A stretch of 64,000 nt of DNA from the NCBI RefSeq assembly GCF_000233455.1, contig NZ_JH376420.1, positions 520,176 through 584,175 on the forward strand, read 5' to 3'. The stretch comes from [Clostridium] citroniae WAL-17108. Its GTDB lineage: Bacteria; Bacillota; Clostridia; Lachnospirales; Lachnospiraceae. The position numbers and the translations under genes were made by a program. The notes beneath the pieces were generated by a model. That model saw nothing but the letters and a program-made list of their open reading frames with translations, was not told where the DNA came from and made no database searches. Positions within the stretch are counted from its first letter, which is position 1. Every line of letters begins with the position of its first letter. Positions 17,435 to 26,735 of the stretch are shown piece after piece.

Positions 17435-17460
17435 TTGTAATATTCTCTTGAATATTACAA
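17435..17460. promoter_or_regulatory. perfect inverted repeat in the leader of the small Cys protein gene
   Basis: TTGTAATATTC (17435-17445) and GAATATTACAA (17450-17460) are perfect complements around a 4-base TCTT centre. The element lies 23-48 nt upstream of the start codon. It could act as a protein operator or an RNA hairpin. Confidence 0.55.
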
Positions 17461-17488
17461 AAGTATTTCTTTTTTGTTACAAAACCAT

Positions 17489-17517
17489 ATTATCACATTT
17501 ATAACCATCTGTGTCAG
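17489..17517 (-). promoter_or_regulatory. candidate promoter of the small Cys protein gene
   Basis: CTGACA (17517-17512), 17 bp, then GATAAT (17494-17489) on the minus strand. Transcription from here would place the perfect dyad at 17435-17460 in the 5' leader. Confidence 0.45.
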
Positions 17518-17691
17518 GGAGTAATTGGGGACATTTCCAGAAAATGGTGACAAATTTCGCACTTCTTTACACTTTTTTAAGTTATATACATTGCGCATCG
17601 TGAATATATTTGTATTATTATGTAACCGCCGCCCTGTTTGCTGTTAAGAGGGACTTGGCAGTTAGTATTATATGACAGGGGATATTACATC

Positions 17692-18939
17692 ATGCTAAAC
17701 AATGTGAAAAAAAACATAAGTACAGCTTTTCCGCTTTTCAGATGCGAGACAACATTCAGACATGTACAGGAACTGTTTGACACGGTCCAGACCATGAACA
17801 TCAGCCAGACACTGAACTTTTCCGTTCTCCTCATTGTACTGGAACTGGTGAATCTGGTCAGTTACCTGGCCGTGGACATAAGCAGCAGGCTGATCTCACC
17901 CATCAGCATGGCCATCGTCCTGTTCCTATTGTTCATGGTAAGCAATCTGTTCTACTGTGAACATATATTCAAATTGGAGCGCAACCGGAGGACACGCCGT
18001 ATGATACAATACCATACCTATGTGTTCACCTCACTGCTTGGCTTATTCTGTCTGTTGATCAATCATTATTGCCTGAAGAGCAGGATGACTGCGGAAAGTG
18101 TGCTTATGTTCTATATCTATATTGCAGCAGGGCCCTTCTTTACGTTTACCGAGGCAGCCACCGCCGTATTCGTCACAGCGGGACTGGCTCTTCCTTCCTT
18201 TGTGACACAGCGGGCGCCGGTGGCCCTGTACTCCAACCTGTTCCTTTACAGCTTTATCAGCCTGTTCCTGTCCCAGGTCCGCTGCCGCATTATCGGAAAC
18301 AACCTGCGTATGCTGCGGGAAGCGCGTGACGAACAGGTCTACCTTCAGAGCAGGGCTGACAATGACCCCCTGACCCATATACCTAACAGAAACGGATTTG
18401 CCCTGGGCCTGGAGGCGCTGATGCCCGGGGCCATTCGGCTTCAGATCCCTGTGGCTGTCATTATGGTGGATATTGATTACTTTAAACAGTACAATGACAC
18501 ATTCGGCCACGTGGCGGGGGATGAATGCCTGAAACGGGTGGCGGATGCGCTGGCCACCCACATCCATCAGGAAAAGGATCTGATCTGCCGCTTTGGCGGA
18601 GAGGAGTTTGAGATCCTCCTGTATGGGATCAAACCGGAGGACGCCGTCCAGGTGGCGGACCGTCTCAGGTTGTCTGTAACCGACTTAAGGATCCCTTCAG
18701 CCAACCACAGCATTTCTCCCTATGTGACCATCAGTGTGGGAATATGCAGCGCCATCCCCACCTCCCTGGAAACATACCCCAATATGGTACAGGCTGCTGA
18801 TGATGAACTATATTATGCAAAAAACCACGGCAAAAATATGGTCTCCTTCCGCGAGCTGCCCCCTGAACAAAATAAGGACACGGCAGCACCTACTGTGGTC
18901 CAGTGTGCCGCCGCATCCTATGAACTGCCCCGTCTCTAA
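17692..18939 (+). CDS. membrane-anchored diguanylate cyclase (GGDEF)
   Basis: The start at 17692 has AGGGG upstream; the TTG at 17638 has no support. The protein is 415 residues. About six membrane segments fill residues 40-195, followed by a short coiled linker and a GGDEF domain (about 215-390). The active-site motif is GGEEF (302-306), and NDPLTHIPNRNGF is the usual domain start, so synthesis of cyclic di-GMP from GTP is likely. No RxxD product-inhibition site is seen five residues before GGEEF (QEKD instead). No other c-di-GMP gene is nearby. Confidence 0.88.
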   Translation: MLNNVKKNISTAFPLFRCETTFRHVQELFDTVQTMNISQTLNFSVLLIVLELVNLVSYLAVDISSRLISPISMAIVLFLLFMVSNLFYCEHIFKLERNRRTRRMIQYHTYVFTSLLGLFCLLINHYCLKSRMTAESVLMFYIYIAAGPFFTFTEAATAVFVTAGLALPSFVTQRAPVALYSNLFLYSFISLFLSQVRCRIIGNNLRMLREARDEQVYLQSRADNDPLTHIPNRNGFALGLEALMPGAIRLQIPVAVIMVDIDYFKQYNDTFGHVAGDECLKRVADALATHIHQEKDLICRFGGEEFEILLYGIKPEDAVQVADRLRLSVTDLRIPSANHSISPYVTISVGICSAIPTSLETYPNMVQAADDELYYAKNHGKNMVSFRELPPEQNKDTAAPTVVQCAAASYELPRL

Positions 18940-18965
18940 ACCCATGGGGCTTTATTTTTGTGTTT

Positions 18966-21431
18966 TTACCTGACAAAAATGCTCTCCGCATAATTGACAG
19001 ATGCCATGGCGTCCCGGCAGTACATGTCGGCTCCTATGGTCTGGGCATACTCTTTTGTGAGCACTGCCCCTCCCACCATCACCTTGACGTTTGGCGCTGT
19101 TGCCCTGAGCTTTTGGATGGTCTCCTCCATGCTGGGCACCGTGGTGGTCATAAGGGCGCTGAGCCCCACAAGGGGAACCTTTCCCTTTACAGCCTCCTCC
19201 ACGATCCTCTCCGGAGGCACATCCTTCCCCAGATCCATTACATCATACCCGTAATTTTCCAAAAGCACCTTTACAATGTTTTTTCCGATATCATGGATAT
19301 CGCCTTTAACGGTTGCCAGAATGACAGTGCCTTTTTTCTCCTGCACCTGACCGCTTTGGTCCATCCTGGTCTTAATGACCTCAAAGGCCGCCTTTGCCGC
19401 CTCAGCGCTCATAAGGAGCTGTGGAAGGAAGACGGTTCCCTTTTCAAACCCTTTGCCCACCCGGTCCAGGGCAGGGATCATGTGGTCATTGATAATGTCC
19501 AGGGCATCCCTTTTCTCCAGCAGAACACCCACTGCCTGGTGGGCCGCATCCTTCAGTCCCCGCTCAATGGCCGAGGTAAGGAGCGCTCCGGCATCTTCCC
19601 CGCCGGACAAAGCCGATGATGCGCCGGACGCCTGGCCGCCGTTGCCTGCCGCCTGGCCCGCGCCGTTCTTTCCTATGGTCCGCCCAAGGCCGGATGCCTG
19701 GCCGCTGTAGATGCTTATATACCGGCCGCACTGGGGATCCCTGTCCATCAGGGCATTAAAGCTGTAAAAAGCACGCATCATGGCCTCGGAGTTGGGATTG
19801 ATAATAGCCGCATTCAGCCCGGCCTCCATGGCCATGGTAAAAAAGGCCCCATTGATGATCTCTCTCTGGGGAAGGCCAAAGGAAATGTTGGACACCCCCA
19901 GCACCGATTTGCCCCCCAGTTCATCCCGGATGCGCCGCAGGGTCTCCAGTGTGGTCAGGGCCCCCCTGCTGTCCGAACTCACAGTCATACACAGGCCGTC
20001 CAGTATGATATCTTCCGGCCCGATCCCATAATCCGCAGCTGTATCAATGATCTTACGGCCCACTGCAATACGGCCCTCTGCCGTCTCCGGGATCCCGCCC
20101 TCATCCAGGCACAATCCCACCACAACGCCGCCGTATTTTGCAACCAGAGGAAACACCTGGCTCATAACCTCCGCCTTTCCGTTGACGGAGTTGATCAGAG
20201 GCTTGCCGTTATAAACCCTCATGGCCCGCTCCATGGCTTCGATGTTGGAGGTGTCGATCTGCAGCGGAAGATCGATAATGCTTTGAAGTTCCTTTACCAC
20301 CTCCTCCATCATGGAAGGCTCATCTATCTCAGGCAGACCCACATTCACATCCAGCACATCGGCTCCGTTGTCCTGCTGGCTCACCCCTTCCCTGAGGATG
20401 TATTCCAGGTTATGGTCCCGGAGAGCCTGCTTGAATTTAGATTTGCCCGTGGGGTTGATCCGCTCCCCGATAATGACCGTTTTCCTGTCCACCACCACGG
20501 CCTGGGCATAGGAGGAAATAACCGTGCGCCTTTTTTTCTCAGGCCATCTTACGGGGATGTCCTTACAGAGCTTAACAGTCTCCCGTATGTGGTCCGGAGT
20601 GGTGCCGCAGCATCCTCCCACCACGGCGGCTCCCATGTCTACGATCTCCCTCATGACCTGGGCAAACTGGTCTTCGTTGATATCATAGACCGTTTTCCCG
20701 TTCTCGCTTCTTGGAAGTCCGGCATTGGGATTCACCATAACAGGAAGGGAAGTCACTTCAAGGATATCCTTCAGGATCCCCTTCATCTGCTCCGGTCCCA
20801 GTCCGCAGTTGATTCCCAGGGCATCCACCCGCAGGCCTTCTAACAGCGCCACCGTGGATTCCACATTTCCTCCTGTGAGAAGCTTTCCCTTCTCATCAAA
20901 GGTCACTGAGGTAAACACGGGAATATTTTCACCTGTCACCGGATCCACCCCGGCTTCCTTTGCAGCCAGCACCGCCGCTTTCAGCTCATAGCTGTCGCTC
21001 ATTGTGGCAATGAACACCAGGTCGGCCCCGGCCTTAACACCGTAAGCCACCACTTCCTTGTACAGACTTACCGCATCCTCAAAGTCCAGGTCTCCCAGGG
21101 GCTTTAACAGTTTTCCCGTGGGCCCCACGTCCAGGGCAACATAGCCATGTCCCGCTTCCTCCACTGCCGCCTTTGCGTGTCCCACCGCCGCAGTAATGAT
21201 CTCCTCCAGGTTGTCCTTATATTTAAGCCCATTGGCTCCAAAGGTGTTGGTTTCCATGATATCAGCCCCTGCCTTCAGGTACTGCCTGTGGATATCCCTT
21301 ACAATCTCAGGATGGGTCAGGTTCCACATCTCAGGCATTTCCCCTGCCTGAAGTCCCCGGGCCTGAAGCATGCTTCCCATTCCGCCGTCACAGAACAGGC
21401 GGCGTACTTTCATTTCCTCTAATAGTCTCAT
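18966..21431 (-). CDS. metH: cobalamin-dependent methionine synthase without reactivation domain
   Basis: The start at 21431 has GGGAGGA at good spacing. The protein is 821 residues. Domains in order are homocysteine methyltransferase (about 5-290, zinc Cys in VVGGCCGTTPDH), pterin/methyltetrahydrofolate binding (about 310-570), and the B12 cap and B12-binding domain, with GDIHDIGKN carrying the cobalt-ligand His. The reactivation domain of the ~1,200-residue MetH is absent; a separate gene at 22577-23227 supplies it. A Gly/Ala/Gln-rich low-complexity stretch separates the pterin and B12 modules. It transfers methyl from 5-methyl-THF to homocysteine. Confidence 0.93.
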   Translation of the reverse strand: MRLLEEMKVRRLFCDGGMGSMLQARGLQAGEMPEMWNLTHPEIVRDIHRQYLKAGADIMETNTFGANGLKYKDNLEEIITAAVGHAKAAVEEAGHGYVALDVGPTGKLLKPLGDLDFEDAVSLYKEVVAYGVKAGADLVFIATMSDSYELKAAVLAAKEAGVDPVTGENIPVFTSVTFDEKGKLLTGGNVESTVALLEGLRVDALGINCGLGPEQMKGILKDILEVTSLPVMVNPNAGLPRSENGKTVYDINEDQFAQVMREIVDMGAAVVGGCCGTTPDHIRETVKLCKDIPVRWPEKKRRTVISSYAQAVVVDRKTVIIGERINPTGKSKFKQALRDHNLEYILREGVSQQDNGADVLDVNVGLPEIDEPSMMEEVVKELQSIIDLPLQIDTSNIEAMERAMRVYNGKPLINSVNGKAEVMSQVFPLVAKYGGVVVGLCLDEGGIPETAEGRIAVGRKIIDTAADYGIGPEDIILDGLCMTVSSDSRGALTTLETLRRIRDELGGKSVLGVSNISFGLPQREIINGAFFTMAMEAGLNAAIINPNSEAMMRAFYSFNALMDRDPQCGRYISIYSGQASGLGRTIGKNGAGQAAGNGGQASGASSALSGGEDAGALLTSAIERGLKDAAHQAVGVLLEKRDALDIINDHMIPALDRVGKGFEKGTVFLPQLLMSAEAAKAAFEVIKTRMDQSGQVQEKKGTVILATVKGDIHDIGKNIVKVLLENYGYDVMDLGKDVPPERIVEEAVKGKVPLVGLSALMTTTVPSMEETIQKLRATAPNVKVMVGGAVLTKEYAQTIGADMYCRDAMASVNYAESIFVR
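19598..19711. repeat. Gly/Ala/Gln-rich low-complexity linker in MetH
   Basis: This coding stretch includes GKNGAGQAAGNGGQASGASS, a repeat-like GC-rich tract with several GGCCAGGC/GCCTGGCC cores. It sits at a domain boundary. Similar tracts occur in three other proteins of the window. Confidence 0.6.
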
Positions 21432-21488
21432 TGTCATTCCTCCCAAGCAGTATCCATCCCGGAGCATGTTCCAAATACACTCCAGGTG

Positions 21489-22523
21489 TTAGCTGTTTAA
21501 TATATCCTTTACCAGGGCATCCACATGCTCCTCGCTGGTAACCCAGCTGGTACAAAGCCGGATGGCCGTGTGGGTCTCATCCACCCGGCCCTGGTTGGTA
21601 TAGCTGTATTTATCCTTCCATTGCTCCAACAGGGCATCAGGCATAATGGGAAATACCTGGTTGGTGGTATTGGTCACCAGGAAGGGAATCTCTTTGTCCC
21701 GGCATGCCTTTCTGATCTTATCCGCCATCCTGTCCCCATGGCGTCCCAGTTCCATGTACAGACCGTCCCGCAGCAGTTCTCCAAACTGGATCCCCAGAAG
21801 CCTTCCCTTTGCCAACATTCCGCCTCTCTGCTTAATGTGGTAGCGGAAATCCTTTTTCAGCTCCTCATTGGTGATCACCACCGCTTCACCGAACAGGGCG
21901 CCCACCTTGGTTCCCCCAATGTAGAACACGTCACAGTTGGAAGCCAGAACCTTAAGATCCACATCATTGCCCTCTGCCGCCAGTCCGTATGCCAGACGGG
22001 CGCCGTCCACAAACAGGTACAGGCCCCATGTTCTGCACACCCTGTAAAGAGCTTCCAGCTCAGCCCTTGTGTAGATGGTCCCCAGCTCCGTGGGATTGGA
22101 TATATATACCATTCCCGGCTGCACCATATGCTCAAAGCTTTCATCGTTAATATGGGCCAGGTACAGTTCCTCCACCTGGGACGCAGTGATCTTGCCGTCA
22201 GCGGAGGGCAGCGAAAGGACCTTATGCCCGGTTGCCTCCACTGCCCCCGTCTCATGTACATTGATGTGGGCGGTCACGGCTCCCGCCACACCCTGGTGGG
22301 GTCTGAGGGCGGATGCGATTACTGTGGCATTAGCCTGGGTGCCGCCCACCAGAAAGTGGACGCCGGCATCTTCCTTTTGACAAAGCTCCCTGATGATCGC
22401 GGCAGCCTCCTCACAATAGGGGTCTTCCCCGTATCCCGGAGTCTGCTCCAGGTTTGTCTCCATCAGTTTGTTTAAAATGCGCTCATGTGCGCCCTCGCTG
22501 TAATCACAGTTAAAACGTATCAT
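21489..22523 (-). CDS. ltaA: low-specificity L-threonine aldolase
   Basis: The start at 22523 has AAAGGGG upstream and gives 344 residues beginning MIRFNCDYSEGAHERIL. It belongs to the beta-eliminating lyase, PLP fold type I family. The PLP lysine is in YIGGTKVGALFGEA, and the LFVDGARLAYGL segment carries the conserved Asp and Arg. The enzyme cleaves threonine or allo-threonine to glycine and acetaldehyde. It lies between the MetH reactivation gene and metH. Glycine produced here could feed one-carbon units or the glycine reductase further along. Confidence 0.87.
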   Translation of the reverse strand: MIRFNCDYSEGAHERILNKLMETNLEQTPGYGEDPYCEEAAAIIRELCQKEDAGVHFLVGGTQANATVIASALRPHQGVAGAVTAHINVHETGAVEATGHKVLSLPSADGKITASQVEELYLAHINDESFEHMVQPGMVYISNPTELGTIYTRAELEALYRVCRTWGLYLFVDGARLAYGLAAEGNDVDLKVLASNCDVFYIGGTKVGALFGEAVVITNEELKKDFRYHIKQRGGMLAKGRLLGIQFGELLRDGLYMELGRHGDRMADKIRKACRDKEIPFLVTNTTNQVFPIMPDALLEQWKDKYSYTNQGRVDETHTAIRLCTSWVTSEEHVDALVKDILNS

Positions 22524-22576
22524 TATAATATCCCCTTTGCCTGATTCAATCTTCATGATTCCCATTCGTCCCCGGC

Positions 22577-23227
22577 TCACCGCCTGTAAAGACAATCCCT
22601 TTTCCCGCAGGATTCGCAGCCCTTCACATCGCAGCGGTAAGGCTTCTTGCTGACTCCCATCACCGCTGTCACTGATTTGGACGGCATCATAAGAAGGCTG
22701 TCCGTCAGCTTGATCCCGATCCTTTTGCCTGCCTCCAGGCTGTCCAACAGCCTCTGCTGGCAGTCCAGGGGAAAGTCCCCGTACCCGGGGCTGAATCTGG
22801 GCCGCAGATACCGGTCCCCGGATTCATACTCCTCCCTAATGCCCGTACACACCTGGTCGCAGTATTCCTCTATCATGGCCGTGGCAGCCGCCTGCATGAT
22901 CACCGCCTTGCTCATCTGAAGTTTGTTGTATTTCTGGATCAGATGGTCCGCTCCCGTACCCAGGGTGGCGGCAAACACAATGATCTGGCCGCAGTCCCTC
23001 AGATTCCTTGACAGATTCCTGCTCACGGTCTGGAAACAGCCGCCGTCCACCGCGTCCTCCGGCCCCAGGATCAAAGGATACTCCCTGTACAGACAGCGGG
23101 GCTGAGCTTCCTTTAACAGCTGTGCGATACACTCCTCCACCAGACCCATCACGGCCTGATCCGCCTCATGTCTCCCATAGCCCAGATACCGGAGCACTTC
23201 CCCCCGGTTAATGTCATCTGTATTCAT
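22577..23227 (-). CDS. stand-alone methionine synthase reactivation-domain protein
   Basis: A 216-residue protein of the family that matches the C-terminal AdoMet-binding activation domain of MetH. The segment RPRFSPGYGDFPLDCQQRLL matches the RxSFGYPACPD-like region of that domain. Its C-terminus is Cys-rich (CDVKGCESCGKRDC). In clostridia with short MetH this protein is thought to reduce and remethylate oxidised cob(II)alamin. The start has GGAGGG. It is second in the metF-to-metH operon, 28 bp after metF. Confidence 0.82.
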   Translation of the reverse strand: MNTDDINRGEVLRYLGYGRHEADQAVMGLVEECIAQLLKEAQPRCLYREYPLILGPEDAVDGGCFQTVSRNLSRNLRDCGQIIVFAATLGTGADHLIQKYNKLQMSKAVIMQAAATAMIEEYCDQVCTGIREEYESGDRYLRPRFSPGYGDFPLDCQQRLLDSLEAGKRIGIKLTDSLLMMPSKSVTAVMGVSKKPYRCDVKGCESCGKRDCLYRR

Positions 23228-23255
23228 CGTTCCCTCCGACTAAAACTCCCTGCCT

Positions 23256-24110
23256 CTACAGTATCTCAGAAAGATTTTCCCTGATCTTCATGGCCACATC
23301 CGGCTTATTCATAGAGTAAACGTGGATTCCCCTGACGCCGTTGGCGATCAGGTCAATGATCTGGTCCGTGGCATATGCGATCCCTGCCTGCTTCATGGCT
23401 GCAGGGTTATCTCCGAATTTGTCCACAATGGCCAGGAACCTGGAAGGCAGGTAAGTGCCCGACATCTGGGTAATGCGTTTGATCTGTTTGGCGCTGGTCA
23501 CCGGCATGATCCCCGCGATCACAGGAACCGTGATCCCCTTTTCCCTGATGCGGTACAGATAGCTGTAAAGGATGCTGTTGTCAAAAAACATCTGGGTGGT
23601 CACAAAATCGCAGCCGGCCTCCACCTTCTCCTTGAGATAATCCATGTCCACGGATTTGTTGGCTGATTCCACATGGCCCTCCGGGTAACAGGCGGCCCCA
23701 ATACAGAAATCCCCCGACTGCTTGATCTCATGGATCAGTTCCGAAGCGTAATGGTATTCCCGCGGAGTCCGGCCGTCAGCCGGAATGTCTCCCCTCAGGG
23801 CCAGTACATTTTCAATGCCGTGGTTTTTCAGTTCCTCCAGCACGGAGTGTACCTTATCCCGCGTGGATGACACACAGGTGAGATGGGCCAGGGGTGTCAC
23901 CCCTGATTTTTGTATATCGGAAGCGATCCCCACCGTATAATCGCTGGTCCCTCCGCCTGCCCCGTATGTAACACTCATAAAATCAGGCTTCAGCGTTGCA
24001 ATCTTTGCAGCTGCCCGCTCCACCGTATCATAGGCATCCTCTGTTTTGGGAGGAAACACCTCAAAAGACAGGGTGGGCCTTCCCTGAGCCAGTATATCGC
24101 GTATCTTCAT
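23256..24110 (-). CDS. metF: methylenetetrahydrofolate reductase
   Basis: The start at 24110 is preceded by GGAGAGG and gives MKIRDILAQGRPTLSFEVFP. The protein is 284 residues, the normal size for bacterial MetF. Conserved features are FEVFPPKTEDA near the start, the SVTYGAGGGT FAD region, LALRGDIP, and DFVTTQMFFD. It makes 5-methyl-THF for the MetH encoded downstream. It is the first gene of the four-gene methionine operon, and I see no SAM or B12 riboswitch in the short upstream gap. Confidence 0.93.
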   Translation of the reverse strand: MKIRDILAQGRPTLSFEVFPPKTEDAYDTVERAAAKIATLKPDFMSVTYGAGGGTSDYTVGIASDIQKSGVTPLAHLTCVSSTRDKVHSVLEELKNHGIENVLALRGDIPADGRTPREYHYASELIHEIKQSGDFCIGAACYPEGHVESANKSVDMDYLKEKVEAGCDFVTTQMFFDNSILYSYLYRIREKGITVPVIAGIMPVTSAKQIKRITQMSGTYLPSRFLAIVDKFGDNPAAMKQAGIAYATDQIIDLIANGVRGIHVYSMNKPDVAMKIRENLSEIL

Positions 24111-24150
24111 TCTTATCGTCCTCTCCTTCCCGTATCCTGCTTTTACAGAA

Positions 24151-24190
24151 ATGCCCCGGCTGCCTCCATGTTTCAGGCTTGCCGGAGCAT
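24151..24190 (-). terminator. hairpin between glgP and metF
   Basis: A 10-bp stem with one G-U pairs 24151-24160 with 24181-24190, with extra GCCT/AGGC pairing in the loop. Only a weak T-rich stretch follows on the minus strand. It may terminate glgP or attenuate metF. Confidence 0.5.
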
Positions 24191-24221
24191 ATTCAGTACC
24201 GCACAGCAGCACCGGAATGTA

Positions 24222-26675
24222 TTACATTTCCACTGTCACCTTTTCAAGGTGCCAGATATCCCTTACATACTCCTCAATGGTTCTGTCCGAGGTAAACTTA
24301 CCGCTGCCTGAAATGTTGAGGATCGCTGCCTTTGCCCACCACTTCTCGTTCCTGAATGCCTGATCCACCCTTTCGTGGGCCTGGGCGTAGGAACGGAAAT
24401 CCTTCAGGATAAAGTAGGTGTCCGCCTTGTCGCTGCTCTTTGTATTCAGAAGGGAATTGTAGATATCCCGGAACAGTTCTGGGTTGTCAGGCGCATAGTA
24501 GCCGTTGATCAGCTGCATCAGCACCCTGCGGATCTCCTGGTCATTGTTGAAAATATCCATGGGGTAATATCCGCCGTTATTCTCGTAATTGATCACCTCA
24601 TCTGAGGACATGCCGAAGATAAAGGCATATTCCTGGCCCACTTCCTCCACGATCTCCACATTGGCTCCGTCCATGGTGCCCAGGGTCAGGGCACCGTTGA
24701 GCATAAACTTCATGTTGCCCGTGCCGGATGCCTCCTTACTGGCCGTGGAGATCTGCTCACTTACATCAGCTGCCGCAAAGATGAGCTCTGCGTTGGATAC
24801 GCGGTAATTCTCGATAAACACCACCTTGATCTTGCCCCCGATGGATTTGTCATTGTTGATCACATCCGCCACGGAGTTGATCAGCTTGATGGTGAGTTTG
24901 GCCCGCTTATAACCGGCGGCGGCCTTTGCGCCAAAGATAAAGGTCCTGGGTACCATATCCATCTCCGGGTTATCCTTTAGCTGGTTATACAGGTACATCA
25001 CATGAAGTATGTTCATCAGCTGGCGCTTATACTCATGAAGTCTCTTTACCTGCACATCAAAGATGGAGCGCGGATCCACATCGATCCCGTTGTGCTCCTT
25101 GATGTATTTCGCAAGGCGTATTTTATTCTGGTACTTGATATTCAGGAATTCCTGCTGGCACTTCTCATCATCGGCATAGATCTCCAGCTTCTTGATATGC
25201 GGAAGGTCTGTGATCCACTCATCCCCGATCTTGGAGGTGACCCAGTCGGCCAGAAGGGGATTGCCGTGAAGCAGGAACCTTCTCTGCGTAATGCCGTTTG
25301 TCTTGTTATTAAACTTTTCAGGCATCATCTGGTAAAAATCCTTCAGTTCCTGGTTCTTTAAGATCTCTGTATGCAGTCTGGCAACACCGTTCACGGAAAA
25401 GCTGGCCGCAATGGCCATGTATGCCATCTTCACCTGACCGTCATAAATGATGGACATGCTGCGCAGTTTATCCTGGTTGCCCGGGTACATGGACTGGATC
25501 TGGTTCTGGAACCTGCGGTTGATCTCCTCCACGATCTGGTAAATACGCGGAAGCAGGCGTGAGAACAGCTCAATGGGCCACTTCTCCAGGGCCTCCGACA
25601 TAATGGTGTGGTTGGTATAGGCACATGTCCTGGTGGTTACATCCCATGCCTCCTCCCATGTCAGCCCTTCCTCGTCCAAAAGGATACGCATCAGTTCCGG
25701 TATGGCAACTGTGGGGTGGGTATCGTTCAGCTGGAACACCACCTTTTCATGGAACTTGCGGATGTCCTCGTGTTTCTCCTTATATTTTGTAATTGCCCGC
25801 TGTACACTGGCGGAAATAAAGAAATACTGCTGTTTCAGGCGCAGCTCCTTGCCCGCGTAGTGGTTGTCATTGGGGTAGAGGACCTCCACAATGGTTTTTG
25901 CCAGATTTTCCTGCTCCACTGCCTTCTGGTAATCTCCCCGGTCAAAGGAATCCAGGTTAAATGTATTCACCGGTTCCGCATCCCAGATACGAAGGGTATT
26001 CACCACATTGTTGCCATAGCCGATCACCGGCAGGTCATAGGGCACCGCACGCACGGTCTGGTAACCGTCCTGCACAAAATGGTTCACGCCTCCCACATTC
26101 TCAATGCGCACATATCCCCCGAACTTGACCTCCTGGGCGTATTCCGGGCGGCGGATCTCAAAGGGGTTGCCGTCCTTCAGCCACTCATCCGGCACCTCGA
26201 TCTGGTACCCATTCTCAATCTTCTGTTTAAACATACCGTAACGGTAACGGATCCCGCACCCGTAAGCCGGATAACCCAGAGTTGCAAGGGAATCCAGGAA
26301 ACATGCGGCCAGGCGGCCCAGACCGCCGTTGCCAAGGGCTGCATCCGGTTCCTGGTCCTCGATCATATTCAGATCAAATCCCAGTTCATCCAATACTTCC
26401 TTGATTTCATCATGGGCACAGATATTGATAATATTGTTGCCCAGGGCCCGGCCCATCAAAAACTCCATGGACAGATAATACACTGTCTTAACGTCCTTTT
26501 TCTCGTATTCCTTGTGGGATGCGATCCACTCGTCTATAATGACGTCCTTTACTGCAAACGCAACCGCCTGGAACACCTGCTGCGGCGTGGCTTCATCAAT
26601 GGTCCTGCGGAACATGTTCTTAACATTGTCTATGACGCTCCGCTTGAATGTGGCCTTATCGAATCCTTTATTCAT
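24222..26675 (-). CDS. glgP: glycogen/starch phosphorylase
   Basis: A protein of about 817 residues with the full glycogen phosphorylase pattern. GALGNGGLGRLAACFLDSLA lies in the N-terminal part and the PLP-lysine region EASGTGNMKFMLNGALTLGT in the C-terminal part. It releases glucose 1-phosphate from alpha-1,4-glucans. Two ATGs are possible: 26675 has GGAGG nine bases upstream, and 26681 has it only three bases upstream, so the former was used. It follows ileS but is probably a separate function. Confidence 0.93.
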   Translation of the reverse strand: MNKGFDKATFKRSVIDNVKNMFRRTIDEATPQQVFQAVAFAVKDVIIDEWIASHKEYEKKDVKTVYYLSMEFLMGRALGNNIINICAHDEIKEVLDELGFDLNMIEDQEPDAALGNGGLGRLAACFLDSLATLGYPAYGCGIRYRYGMFKQKIENGYQIEVPDEWLKDGNPFEIRRPEYAQEVKFGGYVRIENVGGVNHFVQDGYQTVRAVPYDLPVIGYGNNVVNTLRIWDAEPVNTFNLDSFDRGDYQKAVEQENLAKTIVEVLYPNDNHYAGKELRLKQQYFFISASVQRAITKYKEKHEDIRKFHEKVVFQLNDTHPTVAIPELMRILLDEEGLTWEEAWDVTTRTCAYTNHTIMSEALEKWPIELFSRLLPRIYQIVEEINRRFQNQIQSMYPGNQDKLRSMSIIYDGQVKMAYMAIAASFSVNGVARLHTEILKNQELKDFYQMMPEKFNNKTNGITQRRFLLHGNPLLADWVTSKIGDEWITDLPHIKKLEIYADDEKCQQEFLNIKYQNKIRLAKYIKEHNGIDVDPRSIFDVQVKRLHEYKRQLMNILHVMYLYNQLKDNPEMDMVPRTFIFGAKAAAGYKRAKLTIKLINSVADVINNDKSIGGKIKVVFIENYRVSNAELIFAAADVSEQISTASKEASGTGNMKFMLNGALTLGTMDGANVEIVEEVGQEYAFIFGMSSDEVINYENNGGYYPMDIFNNDQEIRRVLMQLINGYYAPDNPELFRDIYNSLLNTKSSDKADTYFILKDFRSYAQAHERVDQAFRNEKWWAKAAILNISGSGKFTSDRTIEEYVRDIWHLEKVTVEM

Positions 26676-26700
26676 CAGCATTATCCTCCATCCTCATATA

Positions 26701-26722
26701 GGCGGGGTGCTTAAACCCCGCC
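26701..26722 (-). terminator. hairpin between ileS and glgP
   Basis: A 7-bp perfect GC stem pairs 26701-26707 with 26716-26722. No T-run follows, so it may be a weak terminator or a processing hairpin. Confidence 0.4.
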
Positions 26723-26735
26723 TCCCATATTACCA

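Noticed and set aside
18966-21431. metH as a truncated pseudogene
   Set aside because: The missing reactivation domain is encoded by a separate intact gene in the same operon, a known clostridial arrangement.
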